64,000 nucleotides of DNA. It comes from Bacillota bacterium (GTDB taxonomy: Bacteria; Bacillota; SHA-98; Ch115; JABLXJ01). Position numbers and translations under genes: made by a program. Shown here piece by piece: positions 8,673 to 17,949 of the stretch. The notes beneath the pieces were generated by a model. That model had not been told where the DNA came from. It saw only the letters and a program-made list of their open reading frames with translations, and searched no databases. The stretch covers positions 20,163-84,162 of the forward strand of contig JABLXJ010000011.1 in the NCBI GenBank assembly GCA_013178125.1. Direction: 5' to 3'. Numbering within the stretch: position 1 is the first letter of the stretch; every line of letters starts with the position of its first letter.

Positions 8673-9548
8673 ATGGCAGTTTGGATGCTTACTCTGGCTA
8701 GGCGAAAGCGGCTACTGGCCAAGGTGGGAACCTACGCTGCGCTGGTGGCAATGCTGGTTATAATCTATTTCCCTGTCTACTGGATGGTAATTACATCTAT
8801 AAAGCACCATAATGTGTTATTTAAGCTCCCGCCAGAGTGGTTTCCCCGGAAGCCCACGCTCCTTCCCTATTATAACGTTATCGCCTCTGGGCAAGCTGAG
8901 GCGCTCAACTTTCTCGCGTACTTCCGGAATAGCATTATAGTCAGCGCCTCAACGGTATTCTTAAGCATTATCCTAGCCACTATGGCCGGCTATGCATTCT
9001 CGCGTTTCCGGTATGCGGGAAGGAGGACGACGTTGACAGCGATCCTAATAACCCAAATGTTTCCCCTTCCTATGCTTCTTATATCGTTTTACATTATGTT
9101 TTGGCGCCTGCGGCTGTTAAATACTTATACAGGGCTAATTATCTCTTATACAAGTTTCGCCCTGCCTTTTTGCATATGGATGTTGAAGGGTTTTTTTGAT
9201 AAGATCCCAGGAGAACTTGAGGAAGCCGCCCTCATTGACGGGTGTAGCCGGCTCCAGGCGTTATGCAAAGTCATCCTTCCGCTGGCCCTGCCCGGGGTAC
9301 TGGCGGTGGGGGTATTCTCCTTTCTAGTTGCTTGGGATGAGTTTATGTTTGCCCTGACTCTAATGTCCCAGGATAGCATGCGGACGATCCCACCTGGCGT
9401 AATCTTATCTTTTGTGGGAGAGTTTGACATAAGATGGGAAGACATGATGGCCGCATCGATAATTGTAACGGTTCCGGTGGTTGTAATATTTCTTGGGCTG
9501 CAGAAATATTTGATCCAGGGCCTGACTGCTGGAGCTGTTAAGGGCTAA
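8673..9548 (+). CDS. Sugar ABC transporter permease (MalG/UgpE type)
   Basis: 291-residue second permease of cluster A. Its ATG directly abuts the preceding stop codon, with AAGGAGG inside the end of the upstream gene as ribosome site. Membrane segments are evident (LVAMLVIIYFPVYWMVITSI near the start), as is the EAA loop PGELEEAALIDGCSRLQALC and the MalG-like C-terminus LQKYLIQGLTAGAVKG. It pairs with the 7722 product. The ATP-hydrolysing subunit must come from elsewhere, as is common for MsmX/MsiK-type shared ATPases. Confidence 0.92.
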   Translation: MAVWMLTLARRKRLLAKVGTYAALVAMLVIIYFPVYWMVITSIKHHNVLFKLPPEWFPRKPTLLPYYNVIASGQAEALNFLAYFRNSIIVSASTVFLSIILATMAGYAFSRFRYAGRRTTLTAILITQMFPLPMLLISFYIMFWRLRLLNTYTGLIISYTSFALPFCIWMLKGFFDKIPGELEEAALIDGCSRLQALCKVILPLALPGVLAVGVFSFLVAWDEFMFALTLMSQDSMRTIPPGVILSFVGEFDIRWEDMMAASIIVTVPVVVIFLGLQKYLIQGLTAGAVKG

Positions 9549-9613
9549 TCTGGAGATTGTTGTTTTGGAGCCGCAGAGGACAAAGTATGTATGTATGAAA
9601 GGGCTGTATCCTT

Positions 9614-10789
9614 ATGAAATTGGATTTTGAGATAGATACTTGTGAGGTTGAGCACCGTAAACAACAAATACGAGATGTATGGGCATATAGAAAAGTTGAT
9701 CATATTCCAATAATGATGAGCATACGTGCTAATCCGTGGGGATATACAGTCACTGAACAAATGATAAACATGGAGAAGCAGCTAGAGGTGGCATTAGCCG
9801 GTGTTAAACTCAGTTGGGAGAGGATCCCGGATGATTATATCCCCGCAATGAGGCCTGATGTCGGTTGTATCGTCCTTGCCAGTGCCTTTGGGGCAGAGGT
9901 TATATATGGTGAACACCCCGATCAGACGCCTTACATCAAGGGGCCGGTCCTGGATGACGTTGAAGACGTGGATGATCTTGAGCTGCCCGATCCGACGGTA
10001 GATGGTCTGATGCCAGAGGGGCTGCGGCGGATAAAGTATTTCGCAGAGGAGACTGACCACAGGATATATCTATCTCTCTTGGATATGGGCGGGCCGATGA
10101 ATGCAGCCATGGACCTTCTGGGTTCTACTCGCTTCTTCACAGCAATGTACGATTTCCCTGAGGCATTTCGGCGGCTTTTAGATTTACTCACTGAGACATT
10201 TATTCTATTTGCAGATGTCTCAATTGAGGCCGCAGGAGGAATTGACTTTATTACATGTACTGATTTCCCCGATATCTGGTCCCCTGAGGGTCATAAGGGT
10301 CACGTAAGCGATGATACATGCGCTGCCTATTCTCCGGAGTTTTTCCGGCGTTTTAGCATGCCTGTAAATAACAAAATCTTTGCAAAATACGGGGGAGGGA
10401 TGTTACATAATTGTGGGCCAAATCCCGCGGCCGATGATTACCTCTGGCATACTCCGAGGATATATGCGGTTGATCTCTCTTACCGTTGTTCAAGGGGCGA
10501 CCTGACAAAGCTGAAATCTGCGTTTGCTCATGAAGGCGTTATCTATTTCGGGTTTGAAGGCCCTTTAGAAACGGCCCTTAATGACTATAAGCATGTGATG
10601 GAAGTAATGACTCCGGATGTAATAGTAATACCATGCGTGGAACTAAGTCCCGATGACGATGCGAATTATGCCTATAATGAGTTCCTTAAGATCTCCAGGG
10701 AATATGCTCTCAGGATGGACTGGTCGAAGAGGTCGTCCAACGGGAGGCGGCCAGAAAAGCCCAAATTTGAGGACGTCCGTGGACAATAG
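9614..10789 (+). CDS. URO-D superfamily protein, probable zinc methyltransferase (copy 1)
   Basis: 391-residue TIM-barrel protein of the uroporphyrinogen-decarboxylase superfamily. It lacks the N-terminal Arg-rich porphyrin-binding signature of HemE. It does keep a complete His-x-Cys...Cys zinc site as in MtaA/MtbA-type corrinoid methyltransferases: H265 and C267 in MLHNCGPNP and C341 in VIPCVELSP. It is the most divergent of the seven copies here (different N-terminus, no MTSRERV start). It follows the cluster A permeases by 65 bases and presumably shares their transcript. With an MttB homologue in the same operon, a role in methyl transfer from or to a corrinoid is plausible; the substrate is unknown. 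Confidence 0.82.
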   Translation: MKLDFEIDTCEVEHRKQQIRDVWAYRKVDHIPIMMSIRANPWGYTVTEQMINMEKQLEVALAGVKLSWERIPDDYIPAMRPDVGCIVLASAFGAEVIYGEHPDQTPYIKGPVLDDVEDVDDLELPDPTVDGLMPEGLRRIKYFAEETDHRIYLSLLDMGGPMNAAMDLLGSTRFFTAMYDFPEAFRRLLDLLTETFILFADVSIEAAGGIDFITCTDFPDIWSPEGHKGHVSDDTCAAYSPEFFRRFSMPVNNKIFAKYGGGMLHNCGPNPAADDYLWHTPRIYAVDLSYRCSRGDLTKLKSAFAHEGVIYFGFEGPLETALNDYKHVMEVMTPDVIVIPCVELSPDDDANYAYNEFLKISREYALRMDWSKRSSNGRRPEKPKFEDVRGQ

Positions 10790-11091
10790 AAGCGATTCCT
10801 TTGGGTCGATTCTGGAAATCCTCCATATGCTATAGCGATTTACCAGCGGGACTGTCGCCAGGTAGATTTTTTTGTGTCGAAGCAGGAATTCGTTAGATTA
10901 TGACGAATTAATAAATCGAGTTTAATAAATAATTGGGCGCTATTATGAAACGGCATCTTCAATATATCTCAATGTTACTGTAAAAATGTAATAGTCTCGT
11001 TGCCGGCATCGGTCCGTTCGGGTGCCATTTGAGTATCGCCTACCTAAAGGAGCACGTTCGGAGCCCTGACCGGTCGGGAGGAGCATCAGTA
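10790..11091 (+). other. Intergenic region with possible terminator and promoter
   Basis: No gene seen. At about 10841-10876 an imperfect GC stem (ACC..GCG / CGC..GGT) is followed by seven T, a candidate terminator for the cluster A operon. The rest (10890-11010) is A/T-rich and would suit the promoter of the ROK gene. A small TTAC/GTAA palindrome is present around 10975-10993. Confidence 0.4.
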
Positions 11092-12354
11092 GTGGATGGG
11101 ATTCGGTCCGGGAGCAACATGAGCGATGTGAGAGGGGTAAACCGCTCAATAGTCTTTGAAGCGATCAGGAATCTCGGTCCAATTTCCAGGTCTGAGATCG
11201 CCGTGATGACGAAGTTGACACCGACTACCATAACCAAAATAGTGAATGAGCTGTTGCGTGAGCGTCTAATTATGGAGAGCGGCAAGGAAGGGAATCCTGG
11301 CCCGGGGCGGAATCGTATTCTGCTCAGGCTGAACCCGAAAGCCGCCTATGTAGTAGGTGTGGGATTTGATCGAACGGGTATTACAACAGCCGTCACGGAT
11401 CTCGATGCGCATGTTGTAAGTGGGCCAGAAGTCAGGATCTCAGCAGGGAGGGAGGTCGTGTCCCCCCTTGACCTTATGGCCTCCATCAGAAATGCAATTC
11501 ACCTATCGAAGGTAGATAGGCAGAAGATTATAGGGATTGGCGTGGCGGCGCCCGGGCCCCTTGATGTCGCCAGGGGGATTATAGAATCTCCCCCTAACCT
11601 CAAGGGTTGGACCGGTGTGAAACTGCGCGAGATGGTTGAGGATGAATTTGGCGTTCCCATGTATCTCGAAAACGACGCGAATGCGTGTGCCCTCGCGGAA
11701 AGATGGTTCGGATGTGCAACTAACGTCTCCAATTTTGTATATATAAGGACAACATCAGGCATTGGCGGCGGTGTCTTCATAGGGGGTGAGCTTTACAGGG
11801 GCGAGACCGGGGGTGCCGGAGAAATCGGGCATATTACGATAGATATCAACGGACCTCGATGTGAATGTGGAAATCGAGGATGTGTTGAGTTGTATGCCAG
11901 CACCTCCTTAATTATGAGAAGAGTAATAAATGCGATACAGGGTGGGCAGACGACGCGTATAGCCGATTTTCTAGATACCCACTCGGAGTCTGGAGGCCTT
12001 AGCCTGGAGATGATAGGGAAAGCTGCACGCGAGGGTGATGAGTTTGCAAAGCAGGTTATATCCGAAGTCGCCGGGGCCCTCGGTGTGGCGGCGGTTAATG
12101 CAGTTAATCTCTTTAATCCGGAGCTCGTAGTTTTCGGGGGTGAACTCTCTGATGCGTGGGATGATCTTCTGATTCGGCCAATTGCAGAAATAGTGAGAGA
12201 CCGAGGATGGGGAGATTCTGCAAGAATTGTGAGAGTGGTTCGGGGCGCTCTGGGCAAAGAGGCGTTGATTATCGGGGCGGCGACCATGGCTATTCGGGAG
12301 CTAGTGAGGCGCCCGACGCTTGGAGTATCGAGGGCATTGGTCGCGGGGAGGTAA
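11092..12354 (+). CDS. ROK family transcriptional regulator (XylR/NagC-like)
   Basis: Sugar-responsive repressor of about 420 residues. A winged HTH comes first (RSIVFEAIRNLGPISRSEIA, then TPTTITKIVNELL), followed by a ROK sugar-kinase-fold domain with GIGVAAPGPLD, LENDANACALAE and the zinc motif CECGNRGCVE. The Walker-like first motif is degenerate (VVGVGFDRTGITTAV), as expected for regulators rather than kinases. I chose GTG 11092 because GGGAGGAG (11076-11083) precedes it; a longer frame from TTG 11029 exists. It is followed by the cluster B importer, whose upstream region has an inverted repeat at 12500-12520 that it may bind. Confidence 0.9.
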   Translation: MDGIRSGSNMSDVRGVNRSIVFEAIRNLGPISRSEIAVMTKLTPTTITKIVNELLRERLIMESGKEGNPGPGRNRILLRLNPKAAYVVGVGFDRTGITTAVTDLDAHVVSGPEVRISAGREVVSPLDLMASIRNAIHLSKVDRQKIIGIGVAAPGPLDVARGIIESPPNLKGWTGVKLREMVEDEFGVPMYLENDANACALAERWFGCATNVSNFVYIRTTSGIGGGVFIGGELYRGETGGAGEIGHITIDINGPRCECGNRGCVELYASTSLIMRRVINAIQGGQTTRIADFLDTHSESGGLSLEMIGKAAREGDEFAKQVISEVAGALGVAAVNAVNLFNPELVVFGGELSDAWDDLLIRPIAEIVRDRGWGDSARIVRVVRGALGKEALIIGAATMAIRELVRRPTLGVSRALVAGR

Positions 12355-12499
12355 GGAGAGCCTATAGTCACAATTCCTATTGCGTCACCAAGTGTTGGTC
12401 TGACTAGGTAGATATGGGGGTGATTGAAGGGGAAAGACGGAGGTATAGATGCACAGCGAAAAGTCTGGGGGTTTCGTAGGTGTATACGTGAGAGAGTAC

Positions 12500-12520
12500 A
12501 AAGGTTTTCCGAAAACTTTT
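12500..12520 (+). promoter_or_regulatory. Imperfect inverted repeat upstream of cluster B importer
   Basis: AAAGGTTTT-CCG-AAAACTTTT is an imperfect palindrome about 28 bases before the binding-protein start. Position suggests an operator, perhaps for the ROK protein encoded just upstream. There is no independent support. Confidence 0.35.
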
Positions 12521-12547
12521 ATTAAATGAAGTGGAGGAGGAATTCTG

Positions 12548-13834
12548 ATGACAAAGGCTCAGAAAGTTATAATTTTAATATCGACTCTGATCCTTGTTTT
12601 TTCCACGGCTGCCTTTGCAGCATCGGCTATAACGATTGAGATATGGCGACCAGCAGGGGCTGCGGTTCCTGCTGAAAGGGCTGGAAGGTGGTGGGACGAC
12701 GACGGGGAGATACTTAAGAAATTCCAAGAGACCCATCCTAATATCAAGGTTAAGATCGAAGATATTCCATTTGAGCAATTTGATAACAAGGAGCTCACGG
12801 CCCTGAGGGCTGGCATCGCACCCGATGTGGTCTTCGTTAACCATGTAACTGTTGGGGCCGCTGTGGGCACGGGAGGGCTAGAACAACTCGACGATTTCAT
12901 TGCCAAATCTAAGGTCATAAAATCAGAAGACTTCATCCCAGGCCTCTGGAAGATAGGGAATATAAGAGGTAAGCAATATACGATTCCCTGGGATACTGAT
13001 ACGCGTATTCTATGGTACAATAAAAAGATTCTAAAGGACGTAGGAGTCGCCCAGCCACCGCGTACTTGGGACGAGTGGCTTAATGTCCTAAACAAGATCA
13101 AGACTCTCAACAAGAGGAATATTTTTGGGTATGGTTTCTTTGGGGCAAGTTACTGGGGTGTACTTTACCAGGATGTAGGACCCTATCTAGTTATGAAAGA
13201 TACTTCGTTCTTGACCCCTGATGGTGCCAACTCCGCTGCGTTAAGCCCCAAGACTATCGATGCATTTGAATTTGCTGTAAAATTAGCCAAATTCGCGCCT
13301 GAGGCGGCTGTAACATACACTGATAGTGATCTAGACAATATCTTTGCTCAGGGCAAGCAAGCCTTTTACGTATGGGGGATGTGGTATAAGGACACGCTAC
13401 GCGGCCTTAGACCCGACTGGAAGCTCGATGTCGATTATGGTATCTCGCTTCTTCCTGGGCCGGAGCCAGGAAAGACGGGATCGTCAAACGGGGGCTGGCA
13501 CCTCGCTATCCCCAAAGCTGCAAAGCATAAAAAAGAAGCCTGGGCCTTCCTAGAATTTCTGTACCAGCCCGATATAATGGCTCTTGGAACAAGATTCCAC
13601 ATTCCGACACGCATTTCAGTGATGGACTATCCTTATTTCAAAGGCGATCCATTCGTTGAGCTTTCACTCCAGCAGGCCAAATTTGGGCGTCCACCTGTCC
13701 CGTGTGTGGCTCAGTTGCCGGAAATTGCTCAGATCGTTCAACGGCAGTACTTACGCGCTGTAAGGGGTGAGATTACATCAGAGGCTGCACTTAAAGAAAT
13801 TGACCGCAGGATAATTGATGCTCTCAAGAAATAA
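12548..13834 (+). CDS. Extracellular sugar-binding protein of an ABC importer (SBP family 1)
   Basis: 428-residue MalE-type binding protein. The first 24 or so residues are a clean Sec signal peptide ending AAFAASA, without a lipobox. Further on, EDIPFEQFDNKELTALRAG, PWDTDTRILWYNKKIL and NGGWHLAIPKAAKHKKEAW are typical of the family. ATG 12548 is preceded by GGAGGAGG. It supplies the permeases at 13921 and 14823. The downstream mannosidase and methyltransferase-like genes suggest a mannose-containing or methylated oligosaccharide, not proven. Confidence 0.93.
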   Translation: MTKAQKVIILISTLILVFSTAAFAASAITIEIWRPAGAAVPAERAGRWWDDDGEILKKFQETHPNIKVKIEDIPFEQFDNKELTALRAGIAPDVVFVNHVTVGAAVGTGGLEQLDDFIAKSKVIKSEDFIPGLWKIGNIRGKQYTIPWDTDTRILWYNKKILKDVGVAQPPRTWDEWLNVLNKIKTLNKRNIFGYGFFGASYWGVLYQDVGPYLVMKDTSFLTPDGANSAALSPKTIDAFEFAVKLAKFAPEAAVTYTDSDLDNIFAQGKQAFYVWGMWYKDTLRGLRPDWKLDVDYGISLLPGPEPGKTGSSNGGWHLAIPKAAKHKKEAWAFLEFLYQPDIMALGTRFHIPTRISVMDYPYFKGDPFVELSLQQAKFGRPPVPCVAQLPEIAQIVQRQYLRAVRGEITSEAALKEIDRRIIDALKK

Positions 13835-13848
13835 TCCAGTGTTTTTAC

Positions 13849-13875
13849 GGGGCGGTGCCTCCTAGATGCCGCCCC
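13849..13875 (+). terminator. GC-rich hairpin between binding-protein and permease genes
   Basis: GGGGCGG (13849-13855) and CCGCCCC (13869-13875) form a perfect 7-bp stem. It is placed as at 7658 and 49070, right after a binding-protein gene and before its permeases, without a T run. Confidence 0.5.
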
Positions 13876-13920
13876 TCTTCCCTCGCGTAAAATAAACGAA
13901 AAGAATCTGGAGGTGTACCG

Positions 13921-14826
13921 ATGAAGGATACCGTCGCCCCGCGGCTTAGGGTTGGTAAATACGTTTTGCCGTATGCTTTACTCCTTCCAGCCATGGTCTT
14001 GATTTTAGCCATTCTGATATACCCTATTTTCGATACCCTACGATTAAGCTTCTATAATGTCAAACTCACTTCGATAGAACAACCTTTTATAGGCTTAGAT
14101 AACTATAGAGCAGTCCTGTCTGAGAGGCTCCTGAGGGTCGTTCTCAAGAACTCTTTCATCTGGACCCTTGGTTCCATACTAGTTCAATTTCTCCTTGGCT
14201 TCGGTACAGCTTTGATCCTGGATCGGAGTGGGAGGTTGGGGAGTATCATTAGAGGGTTACTCTTGGTTCCATGGGTAATGCCAGGTATTGTCATAGCATT
14301 CATATGGCGTTGGATTTTGAGCCCTGATTGGGGTGTTCTTAACTTCACAATGACACGTCTCGGTCTTATCGATTCCTACCAACCTTGGCTCGCCCGTCCC
14401 ACAAGTGCCATGATATCTTTAGTTATTGCTAACGGATGGAAAGGTTTTCCTTTCTGGATGATCATGATCACGGCAGGCTGCAAAGCCATAAACCAGGAAA
14501 TCTATGATGCTGCAGCTGTTGACGGTGCTGCGGGCTGGCGCATGATTTGGTATATCATACTACCCCTTTTGAAGCTCCCCCTTTTCGTCACGTCAACATT
14601 GGCCTTTATATGGACGTTTAATTACTTTGACCTCGTTTTTGCTCTAACACGTGGTGGTCCTGTAGATGCCACTCGAACCGTACCACTTTACATCTATGAT
14701 ACAGCTTTTACGGCCTTTCGGATGGGTGAGGCTTCGGCAACATCTGTCCTCCTCCTTGCGCTAATGAGCGTGGCTATTTTCCTTTATATTAGACTCTTAA
14801 GAATCCAAGGGGGACACTTATCATGA
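13921..14826 (+). CDS. Sugar ABC transporter permease (MalF type)
   Basis: 301-residue membrane permease. Hydrophobic segments begin at LLLPAMVLILAILIYPIF (residues about 21-38). The EAA loop is INQEIYDAAAVDGAAGWRMIW, with the conserved Ala-Ala-x-x-Asp-Gly. ATG 13921 follows CTGGAGGTG. The stop overlaps the next start by four bases (ATGA), so translation is coupled to the partner permease. Confidence 0.92.
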   Translation: MKDTVAPRLRVGKYVLPYALLLPAMVLILAILIYPIFDTLRLSFYNVKLTSIEQPFIGLDNYRAVLSERLLRVVLKNSFIWTLGSILVQFLLGFGTALILDRSGRLGSIIRGLLLVPWVMPGIVIAFIWRWILSPDWGVLNFTMTRLGLIDSYQPWLARPTSAMISLVIANGWKGFPFWMIMITAGCKAINQEIYDAAAVDGAAGWRMIWYIILPLLKLPLFVTSTLAFIWTFNYFDLVFALTRGGPVDATRTVPLYIYDTAFTAFRMGEASATSVLLLALMSVAIFLYIRLLRIQGGHLS

Positions 14827-15671
14827 GAACCTGGAGATGGTATACTCGTTTAATCATGAAACATGGACCAGCAGCTATTTTTATAGTCTTGGTCATTATA
14901 TTTGCCTTCTTTCCCTTTTATTGGATGATCATAACTTCATTCAAGCCACCTTCGGAGATTTTTCGTGATCCACCGACCTTTATACCGCAAAACCTTTATT
15001 TGGGTGGCTACAGGAAGCTCCTTGTGGACCCGGCCTTCGTAGGTTATATGAAGAATAGCACTATTGTTGCAGGAGGTACTGCCCTAATTGCCACATTTGT
15101 GGCGAGTTTCGCAGCATATTCATTTTCGAAGTTCAGATTTCCCGGTAATAGGGTAATGTCATTTTCCCTGTTTCTTACGCAGCTCTTCCCGCAGTCCGTC
15201 ATCCTAGTACCTTTATTCATTGTCTTTCAACACTACCGCCTCTACGATACTTATGCTGCTTTGATATTGAGCAATCTCGCTTTTAGTGTACCCGTCTCAA
15301 TATGGCTCATGATCGGCTTTTTCGAGGCTATTCCACAAGAGTTGGGTGACGCAGCGCTTATTGATGGGTGCAGTCGACTCGGAGTGCTTTTTAGGATTAT
15401 TCTTCCAATAGCAAGAACAGGCGTAGTGGCTACAGCTATGTATATTTTCATTTCAGCATGGAGTGAATTGCTTTTTGCACTTACATTTACAACGTCTAAG
15501 ACAATCAGGACGTTACCTGTCGCCCTTTCCATGTTTATTGGCCAGTACACAGCTGATTGGTCGGGCCTTCTCGCCGCAGCAACGCTTACATGCCTTCCCG
15601 TGGCGATTATATTCCTCGTACTTCAAAGGTACTTTATCGAGGGCATGACAAGCGGAGCTATGAAGGAATAA
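14823..15671 (+). CDS. Sugar ABC transporter permease (MalG type)
   Basis: 282-residue partner permease. It shows an N-terminal membrane helix FIVLVIIFAFFPFYWMII, the EAA loop PQELGDAALIDGCSRLGVLF and the C-terminal RYFIEGMTSGAMKE typical of MalG-like proteins. It overlaps the previous gene by four bases and is followed 21 bases later by the first of two URO-D-like genes, so importer and URO-D genes are one operon. No ATPase is encoded nearby. Confidence 0.92.
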   Translation: MRTWRWYTRLIMKHGPAAIFIVLVIIFAFFPFYWMIITSFKPPSEIFRDPPTFIPQNLYLGGYRKLLVDPAFVGYMKNSTIVAGGTALIATFVASFAAYSFSKFRFPGNRVMSFSLFLTQLFPQSVILVPLFIVFQHYRLYDTYAALILSNLAFSVPVSIWLMIGFFEAIPQELGDAALIDGCSRLGVLFRIILPIARTGVVATAMYIFISAWSELLFALTFTTSKTIRTLPVALSMFIGQYTADWSGLLAAATLTCLPVAIIFLVLQRYFIEGMTSGAMKE

Positions 15672-15692
15672 CGCTGAAGGGAGAGATTACCG

Positions 15693-16703
15693 ATGACATC
15701 AAGGGAGCGAGTAATCGCCGCACTCCATTTCCAGCCCGTCGATCGTGTACCTAGGGATCTCTGGACATTGCCGGGGGTAAAGATGTTTCGCTCAGGTGAA
15801 CTAGCAGAGGTAACTAGCAAGTTTCCCTTGGATTTTGTGGAGCCACGTTACCGTTACGGGGAAGGGCGTCGTGCACGAGGAGAGGTTGGAATAGTAGGCG
15901 AATATGTTGATGCCTGGGGCTCTGTATGGAAAGTAGGGGAACCAGGAGTAGCTGGCGAAGTCAAGAATTACCCTCTAGCCGACTGGGCAGTCCTAGATAC
16001 CTATAGACTGCCGTGGGAGCTATTGGAGGAAGCTGACCTTTCGCAAGTGAACAAGAGCTGTGCGGAAACCGATAAGTTTGTTAAAGTAGGGACGGAGACG
16101 CGTCCATTTGAACGTATGCAGTTTCTGCGGGGAACGGAGAACCTTTTCATAGATCTTGCTTATGGGACCCGGGAAGTATACCGCCTCCGAGAAATGCTTC
16201 ATGATTTTTTTACAAGGGAGATGGAGATGTGGGCTCATACAGATGTGGACGCGGTATCATTTATGGATGATTGGGGCTCGCAGAAAGGCCTCTTGATCTC
16301 TCCTGATATGTGGAGGGCCTTTTTCAAGCCTCTCTATAAGGATTACTGCGATATCCTTCATTCCCACGGGAAGTTCGTATTTTTTCATTCTGATGGCAAT
16401 ATCGAAGCTATCTATCCTGACCTCATTGAGCTTGGCATTGATGCCCTCAACTCTCAGCTTTTCTGCATGAATATAGAGGAGCTAGGGCGTGCATACCGTG
16501 GGAAGATCACCTTCTATGGCGAGATAGACCGCCAGCATCTGCTCCCCTTCGGAACGCCGCAAGATGTTAGAGATGCGGTGTGGAGGGTACGACGAGCTTT
16601 AGATGGCAAAAATGGGGGTGTGATTGCCCAGTGTGAATGGGGGGTTAAGGATCCCCGCGAGAATATCGAGGCCGTCTTTGAGGCGTGGCTGGAGGAGGGT
16701 TGA
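15693..16703 (+). CDS. URO-D superfamily protein, variant zinc site (copy 2)
   Basis: 336-residue URO-D-fold protein starting MTSRERVIAALHFQPVDRVP, the usual beginning of the MtaA/CmuA-like branch. Where canonical members have His-x-Cys, this one has H232-S-D234 (FFHSDGNIEA), while the distal cysteine is kept (C314 in IAQCEWG). Asp can ligate metal, so activity may be altered rather than lost. It lies between the permeases and a second URO-D-like gene whose zinc site is complete, so the pair may act as two subunits or on two substrates. It is not HemE: the porphyrin-binding N-terminal Arg motif is missing. Confidence 0.82.
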   Translation: MTSRERVIAALHFQPVDRVPRDLWTLPGVKMFRSGELAEVTSKFPLDFVEPRYRYGEGRRARGEVGIVGEYVDAWGSVWKVGEPGVAGEVKNYPLADWAVLDTYRLPWELLEEADLSQVNKSCAETDKFVKVGTETRPFERMQFLRGTENLFIDLAYGTREVYRLREMLHDFFTREMEMWAHTDVDAVSFMDDWGSQKGLLISPDMWRAFFKPLYKDYCDILHSHGKFVFFHSDGNIEAIYPDLIELGIDALNSQLFCMNIEELGRAYRGKITFYGEIDRQHLLPFGTPQDVRDAVWRVRRALDGKNGGVIAQCEWGVKDPRENIEAVFEAWLEEG

Positions 16704-16818
16704 CTAAGAAAAGAATCACCTAGAGTGATCGGGGAATCTTCAAGGAGACTCACCGCTCATCATAATGGAGGCGGATTTGATACAGGTAAGAGATGCAAAG
16801 GATCCTGGAGGTGGGACT

Positions 16819-17892
16819 ATGACCTCAAGGGAGCGCGTTCTGGCCAGTATTGAGTATCGTAAGCCGGATCGTCCACCTTACAGTTTTTCGGCGATGCCCG
16901 AGTTGTGTGAGCGGCTGAAGAGGGATTTTGGTTTGGATGACGCCGGAATGAAAGAGAAGTTCGGTGGCGATATTCGCTGGGTTCGGCCAAAGTCTAAGGT
17001 AGAGGCAAGTGATATAAGATACGCGGATCCCACTATTGAGTTGACCCCGGATGGCTTATATCGTGACATTTGGGGAGTGGATTTTAGGAAGGTGGAACAC
17101 TCCACCGGGGCCTATGTGGATCTGGCTCGGAATCCGCTCCGGGATATCACCTCAGTCGATGAGCTGGCAGGTTACCGTTACTGGCCATCGGCTGACATGT
17201 GGGATTATTCCACCATCGAGGAACAATGCATTGAATACGCTGATTATGCTACCATCGGGCACACGCGCGGTTTCTTCGAGATCAGCTGGTTTATGAGGGG
17301 AATGGACAATTTCCTCAGCGATCTCCTAATAGATCCTGGGTTGGCATGTGGCGTAATGGACCTGGTGCTGGAATACCTGATTGAGCGCATGAATCGCGTG
17401 CTTTCGGCAGCAGGCGGGAAACTGGCTATGTTCGAGATCAATGATGATGTAGGCACGCAAAACGGCCTTCTGATGAGCCCGGATCTTTGGCGCAGATATA
17501 TCAAGCCGCGTTTGAAGCGCCAGGTGGACGTCTGCAAGCGGTATGGGGTTAAGGTGCAATATCATTCATGCGGCAGCGTGCGGGCCATCATTCCCGACCT
17601 TATTGAGATAGGGATCGAAGTGCTAAATCCTGTTCAGGCTCTCGCAAGGGATATGGATCCCCTCGAGTTGAAACGGGAATTTGGGAGCCAGCTTACATTC
17701 CATGGTGGCGTGGATGAACAAGAGCTTTTGCCTCATGCCACTCCTGGCAAGGTGAGAGATTATGTCAAACGGCTTGTGGAAGAGGTAGGGAAAGACGGCG
17801 GCCTCATTGTGGCTCCATGCCATACCATTCAGCCCGACACACCCACAGAGAATGTCTTGGCTATGTATGGGGTACTCTGGGAACCGTATTGA
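16819..17892 (+). CDS. URO-D superfamily protein, probable zinc methyltransferase (copy 3)
   Basis: 357 residues counted from ATG 16819, chosen because GGAGGTGGG (16808-16815) precedes it and the protein then begins MTSRERVLASIEYRKPDRPP like its relatives; the frame is open from 16765. The zinc site is complete: H249, C251 (YHSCGSVRA) and C334 (VAPCHTI). The C-terminus (QPDTPTENVLAMY) matches the superfamily. The predicted reaction, by analogy with MtaA/MtbA/CmuA, is corrinoid-dependent methyl transfer. It is downstream of copy 2 and upstream of an alpha-mannosidase, in the same direction. Confidence 0.84.
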   Translation: MTSRERVLASIEYRKPDRPPYSFSAMPELCERLKRDFGLDDAGMKEKFGGDIRWVRPKSKVEASDIRYADPTIELTPDGLYRDIWGVDFRKVEHSTGAYVDLARNPLRDITSVDELAGYRYWPSADMWDYSTIEEQCIEYADYATIGHTRGFFEISWFMRGMDNFLSDLLIDPGLACGVMDLVLEYLIERMNRVLSAAGGKLAMFEINDDVGTQNGLLMSPDLWRRYIKPRLKRQVDVCKRYGVKVQYHSCGSVRAIIPDLIEIGIEVLNPVQALARDMDPLELKREFGSQLTFHGGVDEQELLPHATPGKVRDYVKRLVEEVGKDGGLIVAPCHTIQPDTPTENVLAMYGVLWEPY

Positions 17893-17949
17893 TCAAATCT
17901 CCCCATAGGTAGCTTTCCCTTATAGATTTTCCCATAGAAAGATAAAAGG

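Noticed and set aside
10970..11000. Third copy of the AATGTTATTACTG element upstream of the ROK gene
   Set aside because: Only AATGTTACTG and AATGTAAT match and the spacing is different, so it is not distinguishable from chance in A/T-rich sequence.
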